Shown here piece by piece: positions 1 to 7,745 of a stretch of DNA of 64,000 nucleotides (position 1 is its first letter; each line of letters begins with the position of its first letter). A model generated the notes under the pieces. It saw only the letters and a list, made by a program, of their open reading frames with translations, made no database searches and was not told where the DNA came from. The position numbers and the translations under genes were made by a program. Origin of the DNA: an uncultured Serinicoccus sp. (GTDB taxonomy: Bacteria; Actinomycetota; Actinomycetes; Actinomycetales; Dermatophilaceae); assembly GCF_947500995.1 (NCBI RefSeq), contig NZ_CANMUA010000002.1, forward strand, positions 417,972 to 481,971, given 5' to 3'.

Positions 1-1866
1 GTGCAGGTAGTCCTTGTGGTCGGCGGGCGGGTCGACCTGCAGGACCAAGGACACGTCGTCGACGTGGATGCCCCGGGCGGCCACGTCGGTGGCGACGAGC
101 ACCGGGAGGGTGCCGGACTTGAAGGCGTCCAGGACCCTGGTCCGCTGCGCCTGGTTCAGACCGCCGTGCAGGGCCGCGGCGAAGACACCGGACTCGCGCA
201 GCTGCAGGGCGACCCGGTCCGCGCCCAGCTTGGTGCGACAGAAGACGACGGTGCGGCCCGGGCGGTTGGCGATGGCCGCGGTGATCGGCTTCTTGTGGTG
301 CGGGTGCACCAGGAAGACGTGGTGCGCCATGGTGGTGACGCTGGCGCGCACGTCGTCGGTGGAGTGGGTCACCGGGTCCTTGAGGTAGGTCTTGGCCACC
401 TGGTCCACCCCGTGGTCGAGGGTGGCCGAGAACAGCAGCCGCTGCCCCTCGCGCGGCGTGAGGTCCAGGATCTGGCGGATCGCCTCGACGAAGCCCATCT
501 CGGCCATGTGGTCGGCCTCGTCGAGGACCATGACCTCGACCTCCGACAGGTCGGCGGCGCTGCGGTCGATGAGGTCGATGAGGCGGCCGGGGGTCGCCAC
601 CAGCACGTCGACCCCCTTCTCCAGCGCACGCAGCTGCGGGGTGTAGGACATCCCGCCGGCCACGAGGACGAAGCGGCGGTCGACGGCACGCATGAGCGGG
701 GCCAGCGCGACGACGATCTGCATCGCGAGCTCGCGGGTCGGGGTCAGGATGACCGCGCGGGGGCGGTGGGGGACGGCGCGGGGCCGCCGGGACAGCCGGT
801 CCAGCAGCGGCAGCCCGAAGGCCATGGTCTTGCCCGACCCGGTCTGTCCGCGTCCCAGCAGGTCACGTCCGGCCATGGCGTCGGGGATGGTCGCGGCCTG
901 GATGGGGAAGGGTGTCGTGATGCCGATCCGGGCGAGGGTGGCCACCAGCTGCTCGTGCAGCCCCAGCGCGGCGAAGCCGTTGTCCGCCTCGACGGCGGCG
1001 TCGACGTCCTCGGCCTGCATCGCGGACCGGCGCTCCTGGTATGCCGCGTCCGCCGCGTCCCTCTCGGCCTCCGCCTCGGCGAAGGGGTCCTGCGTCTGTC
1101 GCTGGTCCTCGCGGCCCCAGGACCGACCGCCGTGACGCTCGGCCCCACGGTCCTCCCTGCGGCCCTGCCGGCCGCCACGGTCGCCACGGTCGCCGCGGTC
1201 GTCCCAGCGGCCCTGCCGGCCGCCGCGGTCGTCGCGACGCCCGCCGCCCTGGTCCCAGCGGTCCTGGGGTGCACCACGGTCCTCCCGGCGGTCGGCACCC
1301 CGGTCCTCGCGCCGCCGACCGGAGTCCCAGCTGCGCCCGTCGTGGTGCCCGCGCTCCGGGCGCCCCTCGCGCTCCTCGCGGTGCGAGCGCCAGGTGCGCT
1401 CCTGGTAACCGCGTCGCTCCCCGTCGCGGTCCGGGCGACGGTGGTACTCACGGTCCTCGCGGCGCCCGGACGACGTGCTGCGGGACGACCCGCGGTCGTC
1501 GCGGTCCCGCCGCGGGCGGTCGTCGTCCCAGGAGCGGCGGTGGTCCTCCCGGCGGACGGGCCGCGCTCCGCGCGGCTCCCAGTCGCGGCGGCGACGGTCC
1601 TGGCCGCCCTCCTGCCGGTCCTCCGGACGGTCCCGGCGGTCGGCCCGCTCACCCCGGCCACGGGGGTCACGCTGGTCCCGGTCCCGCCAGCGCTGCTTGT
1701 CGGCGCCGCGGTCCTCGACCCCGCGGGAGGCGCTGCGCCGGTCTCCGCGCCCGCCCTTGAGCTGGGCGCGGGCCTGCTTCTCCCGCGCCTGGCGGGCGGC
1801 CTTCTTCTGGGCCGTGGAGTGGCGGGGCTTCTTGCCGGACGCACCGGCGCTACTGGGCTTGGCCAT
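1..1866 (-). CDS. DEAD-box ATP-dependent RNA helicase with long N-terminal RGD-rich region (3' end outside window)
   Basis: Partial gene: 622 codons are visible and the reading frame runs off the left edge inside helicase domain 2. It starts at ATG 1866 behind an AGAGG Shine-Dalgarno. The helicase core begins near residue 310 with motif I GQTGSGKT (about residue 343), motif II DEAD followed by H (about residue 446), and motif III SAT (about residue 479); domain 2 motifs ATDVAARG are also readable. These are the family's ATPase and RNA-unwinding motifs. The first ~300 residues are unusual: a disordered, strongly charged stretch of RGD, DRGG, DDR and RRE repeats, longer than the tails of most bacterial DEAD-box proteins. 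Likely role is RNA remodelling in ribosome assembly or mRNA decay (inference). The product could be called RhlE- or DeaD-like, but no subfamily can be fixed without the C-terminus. Confidence 0.93.
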   Translation of the reverse strand, partial: MAKPSSAGASGKKPRHSTAQKKAARQAREKQARAQLKGGRGDRRSASRGVEDRGADKQRWRDRDQRDPRGRGERADRRDRPEDRQEGGQDRRRRDWEPRGARPVRREDHRRSWDDDRPRRDRDDRGSSRSTSSGRREDREYHRRPDRDGERRGYQERTWRSHREEREGRPERGHHDGRSWDSGRRREDRGADRREDRGAPQDRWDQGGGRRDDRGGRQGRWDDRGDRGDRGGRQGRREDRGAERHGGRSWGREDQRQTQDPFAEAEAERDAADAAYQERRSAMQAEDVDAAVEADNGFAALGLHEQLVATLARIGITTPFPIQAATIPDAMAGRDLLGRGQTGSGKTMAFGLPLLDRLSRRPRAVPHRPRAVILTPTRELAMQIVVALAPLMRAVDRRFVLVAGGMSYTPQLRALEKGVDVLVATPGRLIDLIDRSAADLSEVEVMVLDEADHMAEMGFVEAIRQILDLTPREGQRLLFSATLDHGVDQVAKTYLKDPVTHSTDDVRASVTTMAHHVFLVHPHHKKPITAAIANRPGRTVVFCRTKLGADRVALQLRESGVFAAALHGGLNQAQRTRVLDAFKSGTLPVLVATDVAARGIHVDDVSLVLQVDPPADHKDYLH

Positions 1867-2092
1867 GATCGGCTACCTCTTCACAGGGGGTCGAGGTGGG
1901 TTCTCGCCTCGACGCCTGCGGCGTGACCGGACCTACCTCCAGGCGCTCGACGTGGCGCCCGATCGTCCCCCAGGAACGGATCGTCCTGAGGGGTCACCCG
2001 GGCGAGCAGCGCCACGGGGAGAACGACCAGTCTATCGCGGCCCGGACCCTCCGGACGCCACCCCGGACGGAGCACCAGGCCGGCAGGTCGGG

Positions 2093-4204
2093 TCAGGCGT
2101 CGATGCGCTGGCGGTCCAGCTCGTGGGCCGACTCCACGATGAAGTCCTTGCGGGGCGCCACCGAGGAGCCCATGAGCAGGTCGAAGACCTGGTCGGCGCG
2201 CTCGGCGTCCTTGAGGGTGATCTTGCGCAGGGTCCGGTGCCGGGGGTCCATCGTGGTCTCCGCGAGCTGGTCGGCGTCCATTTCTCCCAGACCCTTGTAG
2301 CGCTGCATCGGCTGCTTGACGACGCGGCCCTTCTTCTCCAGCGCGGCGACCGTCCGCCGCATCTCCGCCTCGGTGTAGGTGTAGATGAACTCACGCCCGG
2401 TGCTGCGGCCGCGGCCCCCGCTGACCTCGATCCGGTGCAGGGGCGGCATCGCCGCGTAGACCCGGCCCGCGTCGACCAGGGGCCGCATGTAGCGGAAGAA
2501 GAGGGTGAGGAGCAGGGTGCGGATGTGGGCACCGTCGACGTCGGCGTCGGTCATGATGATGACCTTGCCGTAGCGCACCATCTCGGGGTCGAAGGACCGC
2601 CCGGAGCCGGCCCCGATGACCTGGATGATCGCCGCGCACTCGGCGTTGGACAGCATGTCCTGGACCGAGGCCTTCTGCACGTTGAGGATCTTGCCGCGGA
2701 TCGGCAGCAACGCCTGGTGGTCGCTGCTGCGCGCGAGCTTGGCCGTGCCGAGGGCGCTGTCGCCCTCGACGATGAACAGCTCGGAGCGTCCGGTGTCGTT
2801 GCTCCGGCAGTCGGCCAGCTTGGCCGGCAGCGAGGAGGACTCGAGGGCGTTCTTGCGGCGCTGCGTCTCCTTGTGCAGGCGGGCGGAGATGCGGGACTTC
2901 ATCTCCGCGACGACCTTCTCGAGCAGCAGCGCGGCCTGTGCCTTGTCGCCTCGGTGCTTGCTGGTCAGCCGCTCGGTCAGCGCCTGCTCCACGGTGCGCG
3001 AGACGATGGCGCGCACGGCGCTCGTGCCGAGGACCTCCTTGGTCTGGCCCTCGAACTGCGGCTCGGGCAGCCGCACCGTCACCACGGCGGTGAGACCCGC
3101 CAGGATGTCGTCCTTCTCGACCTTGTCCCCGCCCACCTTGAGCTTGCGCGCGTTGAGCTCGAGCTGCTTGCGGAAGACCTTCATGAGCGCCTGCTCGAAC
3201 CCCGCCACGTGGGTGCCGCCGTGCGGCGTGGTGATGATGTTGACGAAGCTGCGCACCGTGGTGTCGTAGCCGGTGCCCCAGCGCAGCGCGACGTCCACCT
3301 CGCACTCGCGCTCGGTCTCCCTGGACACCATGTGGCCGAGCTCGTCCAGCATGGGCACGGTCTCGGTGAAGGTGCCCGACCCCTGCAGCCGCCACACGTC
3401 GGTCACGGCGGGATCCGTCGCGAGGTACTCGGCGTACTCCGCGATGCCGCCCGAGTAGGCGAAGGTCTCCTCGGTCGGCCCGTCCGCGCCAGGGGTGCCG
3501 GGCAGGCCGCGCTCGTCGCGCACCACCATCGTCAGTCCGGGGACGAGGAAGGCGGTCTGCCGGGCCCGGGCGATGAGCTCGTCGTAGGCGAACTCGGCCT
3601 TGGTCAGGAAGATCTGCGGGTCGGCCCAGTAGCGCACCCGGGTGCCGGTCACCCCGCGGCGCGCCTTGCCGACCACGGCCAGCTCGCTGCTGCGCTCGAA
3701 GGGGGTGAAGACGGCCTCGGGGTCGGGCTCGGAGCGTCCGTCGTCGAAGGTCCCCGGCTCGCCGCGCCGGAAGCTCATGCCGTAGGTCTTGCCGGCACGG
3801 TCGACCTCGACGTCGAGCCGGGAGGACAGGGCGTTGACGACCGAGGCCCCCACCCCGTGCAGGCCGCCGGAGGCGGCGTAGGAGCCGCCACCGAACTTGC
3901 CGCCGGCGTGCAGCTTGGTGAAGACCACCTCGACACCCGGCAGCCCGGTCCGCGGCTCGATGTCCACCGGTATGCCTCGCGCCCGGTCGCGCACCTCGAC
4001 CGACCCGTCCCGGTGCAGGATGACCTCGATGCGGTCACCGTGGCCGCCGAGGGCCTCGTCGACGGCGTTGTCGATGATCTCCCACAGACAGTGCATGAGA
4101 CCACGCGAGTCCGTGGACCCGACGTACATCCCCGGGCGCTTGCGGACCGCCTCGAGGCCTTCGAGAACCTGGAGGTGCCGGGCGGAGTAGTCCTGAGTGG
4201 TCAC
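2093..4204 (-). CDS. parE: DNA topoisomerase IV subunit B (GyrB-like type IIA topoisomerase ATPase subunit)
   Basis: 703 residues from GTG 4204. The N-terminal GHKL ATPase fold shows the E-x-x-DNA-V-DEAL motif and RPGMYVG. The Toprim motifs are EGDSALGTAK (about residue 480) and TDADVDGAH (about residue 553), which hold the catalytic Glu and DxD metal ligands. The EGDSALGTAK version, rather than the EGDSAGGSAK usual in gyrase B, and the sequence around IGAGSGRSFD match the second actinobacterial type IIA B subunit, normally annotated ParE. It would pair with a ParA/GyrA-type subunit not in this window to decatenate chromosomes. The open frame continues upstream to 4369, but the family's N-terminus (TTQDYSARHLQVLEGLEAVRKRPGMY) supports the GTG at 4204. 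It is divergent from the DUF7455 gene. Confidence 0.93.
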   Translation of the reverse strand: MTTQDYSARHLQVLEGLEAVRKRPGMYVGSTDSRGLMHCLWEIIDNAVDEALGGHGDRIEVILHRDGSVEVRDRARGIPVDIEPRTGLPGVEVVFTKLHAGGKFGGGSYAASGGLHGVGASVVNALSSRLDVEVDRAGKTYGMSFRRGEPGTFDDGRSEPDPEAVFTPFERSSELAVVGKARRGVTGTRVRYWADPQIFLTKAEFAYDELIARARQTAFLVPGLTMVVRDERGLPGTPGADGPTEETFAYSGGIAEYAEYLATDPAVTDVWRLQGSGTFTETVPMLDELGHMVSRETERECEVDVALRWGTGYDTTVRSFVNIITTPHGGTHVAGFEQALMKVFRKQLELNARKLKVGGDKVEKDDILAGLTAVVTVRLPEPQFEGQTKEVLGTSAVRAIVSRTVEQALTERLTSKHRGDKAQAALLLEKVVAEMKSRISARLHKETQRRKNALESSSLPAKLADCRSNDTGRSELFIVEGDSALGTAKLARSSDHQALLPIRGKILNVQKASVQDMLSNAECAAIIQVIGAGSGRSFDPEMVRYGKVIIMTDADVDGAHIRTLLLTLFFRYMRPLVDAGRVYAAMPPLHRIEVSGGRGRSTGREFIYTYTEAEMRRTVAALEKKGRVVKQPMQRYKGLGEMDADQLAETTMDPRHRTLRKITLKDAERADQVFDLLMGSSVAPRKDFIVESAHELDRQRIDA

Positions 4205-4365
4205 GTCCGGCAGGCTAGCGCGTGGGACCGACAGCCCCGGGAAGGCGCGGCTGGGCCCGGCCGGGTCCACCGAGCCGGTGGACGGGCTTACGCGCAGAGC
4301 GGAACACCTCCCCCCACGGGCACAAAGACCGGGTTCTGCGGCGTTGGCATGCTTGACTGGGTCGA

Positions 4366-4380
4366 CCAACCGCTGGTTGG
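4366..4380 (+). promoter_or_regulatory. Small inverted repeat upstream of the DUF7455 gene
   Basis: CCAACC-GCT-GGTTGG, a 6 bp perfect inverted repeat with a 3 nt centre. It lies 21 nt before the GTG at 4402 and just downstream of a TTGACT -35-like element at 4353-4358. It could be an operator or a small mRNA hairpin. Nothing else in the 197 bp between parE and this gene stands out. Confidence 0.3.
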
Positions 4381-4401
4381 CCCGACGGAGAGGAGACCGC
4401 C

Positions 4402-4617
4402 GTGAACGCCACTCTGACCCCCGAACTGACCACCTCCGACCGGTGCGACCGTTGTGGGGCCCAGGCCTACATCCGGGCCAGCCTCGGTGACGGTCTGCAC
4501 CTGCTGTTCTGCGCCCACCACGGGCGCGAGCACCTCGACAAGCTGCGCGCGCAGGACGACGTCGCCATCCTGGACGAGACCCACAAGCTCGAGCAGGAGG
4601 AGACCCCCGCGGTCTGA
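4402..4617 (+). CDS. DUF7455 family small zinc-ribbon-like protein
   Basis: 71 residues, starting at GTG 4402 behind a GGAGAGGAGA Shine-Dalgarno. Residues C14-D-R-C17 and, later, C-A-H-H-G-x-x-H make a compact Cys/His set typical of a small zinc-binding domain. The C-terminus is acidic and ends LEQEETPAV. The family is found across Actinobacteria, frequently next to parE/gyrB-type or principal sigma factor genes, as here, but has no established function. Divergent transcription from parE suggests a shared upstream region. The family call is strong because length and Cys pattern both fit; the role is unknown. Confidence 0.88.
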   Translation: MNATLTPELTTSDRCDRCGAQAYIRASLGDGLHLLFCAHHGREHLDKLRAQDDVAILDETHKLEQEETPAV

Positions 4618-4699
4618 CCTCCCCTCACGCGACGCGGACGACGCCCGCCCCGGCCTGGCCGTGGGCGGGCGTCTCGCTGCATCGGGCAGAATCTGGCTC

Positions 4700-5188
4700 A
4701 TGTCCGTCGCTGAGGTCCTCATCCTGGTGCTCATGCTCATCGGGGTCGTCGGGATCGTCATCCCGGTCCTGCCCGGCCTCGTCGTGGTGCTGGCAGGGTC
4801 CCTGGCCTGGGCGCTGAAGGAGCAGACCACCCTCGGTTGGGTGGTCTTCGGCCTGTCCGGACTCGTCTACCTGCTCGGGGTGGGCCTGCAGTGGGCGGTG
4901 CCGGGCCAGCGCATGCGGCGCGCCGGCGTCCGGACCTCGACCCTGGTCATCGGGGTGGTCTGCGCCCTGGTGCTCGGAGTGCTCATCCCGGTCGTCGGGC
5001 TGTTCCTGGGCTTCCCGCTGGGCATCTTCCTCGTCTCCCTGGCCCGGAGCCGGGACCGCGCCGAGGCCCTGCGGGCCACCCGGCACGCCCTGCACGCCGT
5101 GGGCCTCAACATCCTCATCGAGCTGGCGACGGCCTTCACGCTCATCGCGATGTTCGTCGTGGGCGCCGTGGTGCTGACGCCGGCCTGA
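4700..5188 (+). CDS. DUF456 family membrane protein
   Basis: 162 residues, almost entirely hydrophobic with four to five predicted membrane segments: residues ~3-35 as a helical hairpin around IPVLPG, ~46-66, ~82-110, and a C-terminal span ending VGAVVLTPA. The glycine-rich repeated VGIVIPVLPG / GVLIPVVGLFLGFPLGIF pattern is typical of DUF456 proteins. ATG 4700 is preceded at 7 nt by CAGAAT, a weak -10-like element, and there is no Shine-Dalgarno, so a leaderless start is possible. Function of the family is unknown; it is an inner-membrane protein. It converges on the sortase gene across a likely terminator. Confidence 0.82.
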   Translation: MSVAEVLILVLMLIGVVGIVIPVLPGLVVVLAGSLAWALKEQTTLGWVVFGLSGLVYLLGVGLQWAVPGQRMRRAGVRTSTLVIGVVCALVLGVLIPVVGLFLGFPLGIFLVSLARSRDRAEALRATRHALHAVGLNILIELATAFTLIAMFVVGAVVLTPA

Positions 5189-5195
5189 GCGCGCG

Positions 5196-5238
5196 GCACC
5201 CCCGGCGCCGGTCTCCCTGCGGACGGCACCGGGGGCGG
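5196..5238. terminator. Probable bidirectional terminator between DUF456 and sortase genes
   Basis: CCCCCGG (5199-5205) pairs with CCGGGGG (5229-5235), with a further GCC/GGC inner pairing in the loop. It sits in the 61 bp gap between two convergent genes. There is no U-tract, as is common in high-GC actinobacteria. Confidence 0.5.
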
Positions 5239-5249
5239 GTCCGGTCGGC

Positions 5250-6044
5250 TCAGCCCTCGATCATGCGGGCGTAGACCACGGTGTTGTCCACGTGGCTCTG
5301 CTCCTGCTCGTCGAACTCTCCCCCGCAGGTGATGAGTCGCAGCTCCGGGACGTCGGTCGGCCCGTAGACGTCGACGGTCGGGAACGCGTCCTTGGGGAAC
5401 TGGTCCACGCGGTACACCTCGTAGGTGACCGTCCGCCCGTCCTCACGGTCCACCTCGGCGGTGTCCCCGGGCCGCAGGGCACCCAGCTCGAAGAAGACGG
5501 ACTCGACCCCACCCGCGCCGGTGACGTGACCCTCGATGACCGTCGGGCCGATCTCGCCGGGCGTGGGCGAGCCGTCGTACCACGCGGCCTCGTGGTAGCG
5601 GTCCCCGCTGGGGACCTGCAGGGTGCCGTCGTCGGCCAGCCCGAGCGGGTGCAGCGGGCTGGTGACGTCGATGGAGGGAAGGCGCACCTCGACCGGCTCC
5701 GACGGTGCGAGGGCGGCGACCTCCGGTCCGGGCGACTCCTGCTGCTCGGACGCGGTCGACGTCGGTCCCGCCTCCGGGGCGTCCGTGGTGGACGACCCTT
5801 CGGCGGCGTCCGTGGTAGACGACCCTTCCGCGGCGTCCATGGTGGACGACCCTTCGTCGTCCGGACCGGCGGCGGACGACTCGGTCGGCTCGGCCGCCGA
5901 GGTCGCCGCCGGGGGCGAGGGGGGATCGGGTCGCTGGGTGCCGATGCCCACGGCGAGCACGACGACGCCCACGACGACGGCCAGCACGGCCAGGGCCGTG
6001 AGGATGGCTCCTCGTCGGCCCTGGCCCGGCTGCTCGGTGCTCAT
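5250..6044 (-). CDS. Sortase, class F-like transpeptidase
   Basis: 264 residues. An N-terminal membrane anchor (residues ~12-33) is followed by a Ser/Thr/Glu-rich linker and a sortase domain of about 150 residues. Catalytic His173 lies in EGHVTG and catalytic Cys240 in ITCGGEF. The Arg expected shortly before the final strand is not obvious: the segment reads SHVDNTVVYAR, so either another Arg serves or the site is altered. Sortases cleave a C-terminal sorting signal and attach the protein to the cell wall. The ATG at 6044 follows the TGA of the upstream surface-protein gene by one base (TGA-C-ATG), so the two are translationally coupled. The linker contains three tandem 9-residue repeats (5779-5859). 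It can be read further upstream in frame, but coupling supports ATG 6044. Confidence 0.85.
   Translation of the reverse strand: MSTEQPGQGRRGAILTALAVLAVVVGVVVLAVGIGTQRPDPPSPPAATSAAEPTESSAAGPDDEGSSTMDAAEGSSTTDAAEGSSTTDAPEAGPTSTASEQQESPGPEVAALAPSEPVEVRLPSIDVTSPLHPLGLADDGTLQVPSGDRYHEAAWYDGSPTPGEIGPTVIEGHVTGAGGVESVFFELGALRPGDTAEVDREDGRTVTYEVYRVDQFPKDAFPTVDVYGPTDVPELRLITCGGEFDEQEQSHVDNTVVYARMIEG
5779..5859 (-). repeat. Three tandem 27-bp repeats inside the sortase linker
   Basis: Units 5779-5805, 5806-5832 and 5833-5859 each encode a nine-residue block close to EGSSTTDAA. Differences are limited to a few bases, so the linker probably expanded recently by slippage or unequal crossover. Confidence 0.8.
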
Positions 6045-6045
6045 G

Positions 6046-6810
6046 TCAGCTGTCGGTGCGGCGACGCTGGTTGAGGGCGAAGGCACCCGCGCCCGCGGCC
6101 ACCAGGAGGGCTCCGCCGGCGATCAGCCCGGTGTTCTCCATCCCGCTGGTGCTCCCCCCACCGGTCTGGACGCCCCCGCCGGGAGCGCTCATCTGGGTCT
6201 CCTGGAAGGCCCCGCAGAGGGCGGGGTCGGTGGCCTCGGACGGCAGGCTGTTGTCCAGGTCGGACATCTGCTCGCCGTCGTACTCACCGGACCCGTTGTG
6301 GTCCACGCCGTGGATGACGACGACACCGTCACCGTGGTGCAGGCCCTCGGCCACGTCGTCCGGGACCTCGAAGGTCCGCTCGTAGGTGTAGGTCCCGTCG
6401 GCCGGGAAGTTCGCCACGTCGAGCGCCGCCGCCTCGGAGGTGTCGGCGTCGTTCCCGGTCAGGGAGACCCGGACCTCGCCGTAGCTGTCGATGGCGTCGG
6501 TGGTGCGGATGGCACCCTCGAAACCGCTGCCCTCCATGGCGGGGTCGGGGCACTCGCCGGCACCGCCGAGGTGGATGTGCTGGGCGTGCGGGGAGCTGTC
6601 CAGCAGCCCCTGGACCTCCACCTTGATCCAGACCTCGTTGCCGGTGACCTTGGCCCAGGCCTCACCGCTGCCACCGGAGTCGTTGAGCTCCTCGAGAGGG
6701 GCCATCAGCTCGACGGTCGCGTTGTCGATGTCGTGGGCGTTGGCCGGGGCGGCGCTCAGCGCCAGCAGCGCGGGGGCGGCCAGTGCGGCCAGTGCGGTCG
6801 TGCGCTTCAT
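6046..6810 (-). CDS. Secreted CHRD-like surface protein with a sortase-type C-terminal tail
   Basis: 254 residues. ATG 6810 has a good AAGGAG Shine-Dalgarno 8 nt upstream; the GTG at 6819 overlaps that Shine-Dalgarno and is less likely. A signal peptide is clear: Lys-Arg, then an Ala/Leu core ending ANA-HD near residue 25. The mature part has HAQHIHLGG and GEVRVSLTG segments resembling CHRD or Cu/Zn-SOD-like beta sandwich proteins; this family call is tentative. The C-terminus is SGMENTG, a hydrophobic stretch of ~18 residues, then NQRRRTDS, which has the layout of a cell-wall sorting signal with MENTG in place of LPxTG. The coupled sortase gene directly downstream makes this its likely substrate. 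It is preceded by a Crp-like site. Confidence 0.75.
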   Translation of the reverse strand: MKRTTALAALAAPALLALSAAPANAHDIDNATVELMAPLEELNDSGGSGEAWAKVTGNEVWIKVEVQGLLDSSPHAQHIHLGGAGECPDPAMEGSGFEGAIRTTDAIDSYGEVRVSLTGNDADTSEAAALDVANFPADGTYTYERTFEVPDDVAEGLHHGDGVVVIHGVDHNGSGEYDGEQMSDLDNSLPSEATDPALCGAFQETQMSAPGGGVQTGGGSTSGMENTGLIAGGALLVAAGAGAFALNQRRRTDS

Positions 6811-6904
6811 CGGTGTCACTCCTTCGCTGTCCTGCGCCGCAGCCGGGTGCCGCGACGCCGTGGAACATCGAGGATTCGGACCCGGGCCGTCCGCGGATTG
6901 CGCA

Positions 6905-6920
6905 TGTGACCCAGGTCACG
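6905..6920. promoter_or_regulatory. Crp/GlxR-like operator upstream of the surface protein-sortase pair
   Basis: TGTGA-CCCAGG-TCACG matches the TGTGA-N6-TCACA consensus of Crp/FNR-family regulators at every position but the last, and holds a 6-2-6 inverted repeat GTGACC-CA-GGTCAC. It lies 95 bp before the surface protein start and just after the anti-sigma factor stop codon. Confidence 0.55.
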
Positions 6921-6938
6921 TCCTGCGCGGGGTCGCGG

Positions 6939-7745
6939 TCAGGTGAGGGGGACGACCACGAAGGGCTCGCTGGTGGGCTGGCTGGAGCCGCCCTCCGGCT
7001 CGACCGTCAGGCCGACGGCCACCGCGTCCTCGGGGGCGCCCTCCAGCAGGCTGCGCCCCTCGGAGACGGTCTGCGCCGTGAGCAGGCCCGCGGACCGGGC
7101 CGAGCCGTCCGGCCCCACGAACCAAGCCTGGTAGACCTGGCCCGCCTGGGGTGCGGCGAAGTCGCCCGGCAGCTGGACCACCGCCTGCCCCGCCGCGTCG
7201 GAGACGGTCACCGCCACCGGCCCGGCCTCGGTGTCCGCGGTGTGCTCCGACGCGTCGTCGGCCTGCAGCACCTCCCGGGTGGGGTCGGGGTCCAGCGTCT
7301 GCGAGATCCCCCACACCCCACCGGCCAGCACCACGGCCGCCGCCGCCGCGGCGAGCCAGCGTCCGACGGAGGGTCTGCGCCCGGCCTGCGCGCTCGACCG
7401 GGACCGTCGCGACGCGAGGGAGGTCACGTCGGCGTCCTGGCGAGCGGCTGGCTCGCCCACGTCCTGCCGGGCAGCACCAGCGGCCTCGGCGGCCACCTGC
7501 TGCAGCACCCGCGAGCGCAGGCCCGGGGGTGGTTCGACGGCCAGGTCCTCGCTGAGCATCCCCATGGCCTCCCGCGTCGCGTCGACCTCGTCCTGGCAGG
7601 ACGGGCACCCGGCCAGGTGAGCCTCGAACTCCTGCTGCTCGTCGTCGTCGAGCGCGTGGATCGCGTAGGCCAGCGCACCCGCGTGCTCGTCGTCGCCCCG
7701 TGCGTCGTCGCAGACGTCGTGGTCACGCACGTCGTCCTCACTCAC
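6939..7745 (-). CDS. rskA: Anti-sigma factor, RskA family
   Basis: 268 residues. The N-terminal ~75 residues carry a zinc-binding anti-sigma domain with HLAGCPSC (H-x3-C-x2-C). One membrane span follows at about residues 129-146, and then an extracytoplasmic RskA C-terminal domain (QVYQAWFVGPDG, VGLTVEPEGGSSQPTSEP). It would hold the adjacent sigma factor at the membrane until released by regulated proteolysis (family knowledge). GTG 7745 begins directly after the sigma factor TGA (TGAGTGAG), with an AGGAGG upstream inside the sigma gene, so the pair is translationally coupled. The downstream surface-protein/sortase genes may belong to its regulon, but that is only proximity. Confidence 0.9.
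   Translation of the reverse strand: MSEDDVRDHDVCDDARGDDEHAGALAYAIHALDDDEQQEFEAHLAGCPSCQDEVDATREAMGMLSEDLAVEPPPGLRSRVLQQVAAEAAGAARQDVGEPAARQDADVTSLASRRSRSSAQAGRRPSVGRWLAAAAAAVVLAGGVWGISQTLDPDPTREVLQADDASEHTADTEAGPVAVTVSDAAGQAVVQLPGDFAAPQAGQVYQAWFVGPDGSARSAGLLTAQTVSEGRSLLEGAPEDAVAVGLTVEPEGGSSQPTSEPFVVVPLT

Noticed and set aside
1867..2092. Small ORFs in the gap between helicase and parE genes
   Set aside because: No Shine-Dalgarno, no leaderless box and no recognisable protein; treated as noncoding leader of the helicase gene.
4205..4369. Upstream extension of ParE to ATG 4369
   Set aside because: The added 55 residues are unlike any ParE N-terminus, while GTG 4204 gives the conserved start of the ATPase domain.
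1..4405. Very long open frames (641 and 976 codons) on the plus strand opposite the helicase and ParE genes
   Set aside because: They are antisense shadows produced by high third-position GC; translations are low-complexity with no domains, while the minus strand encodes clear proteins.
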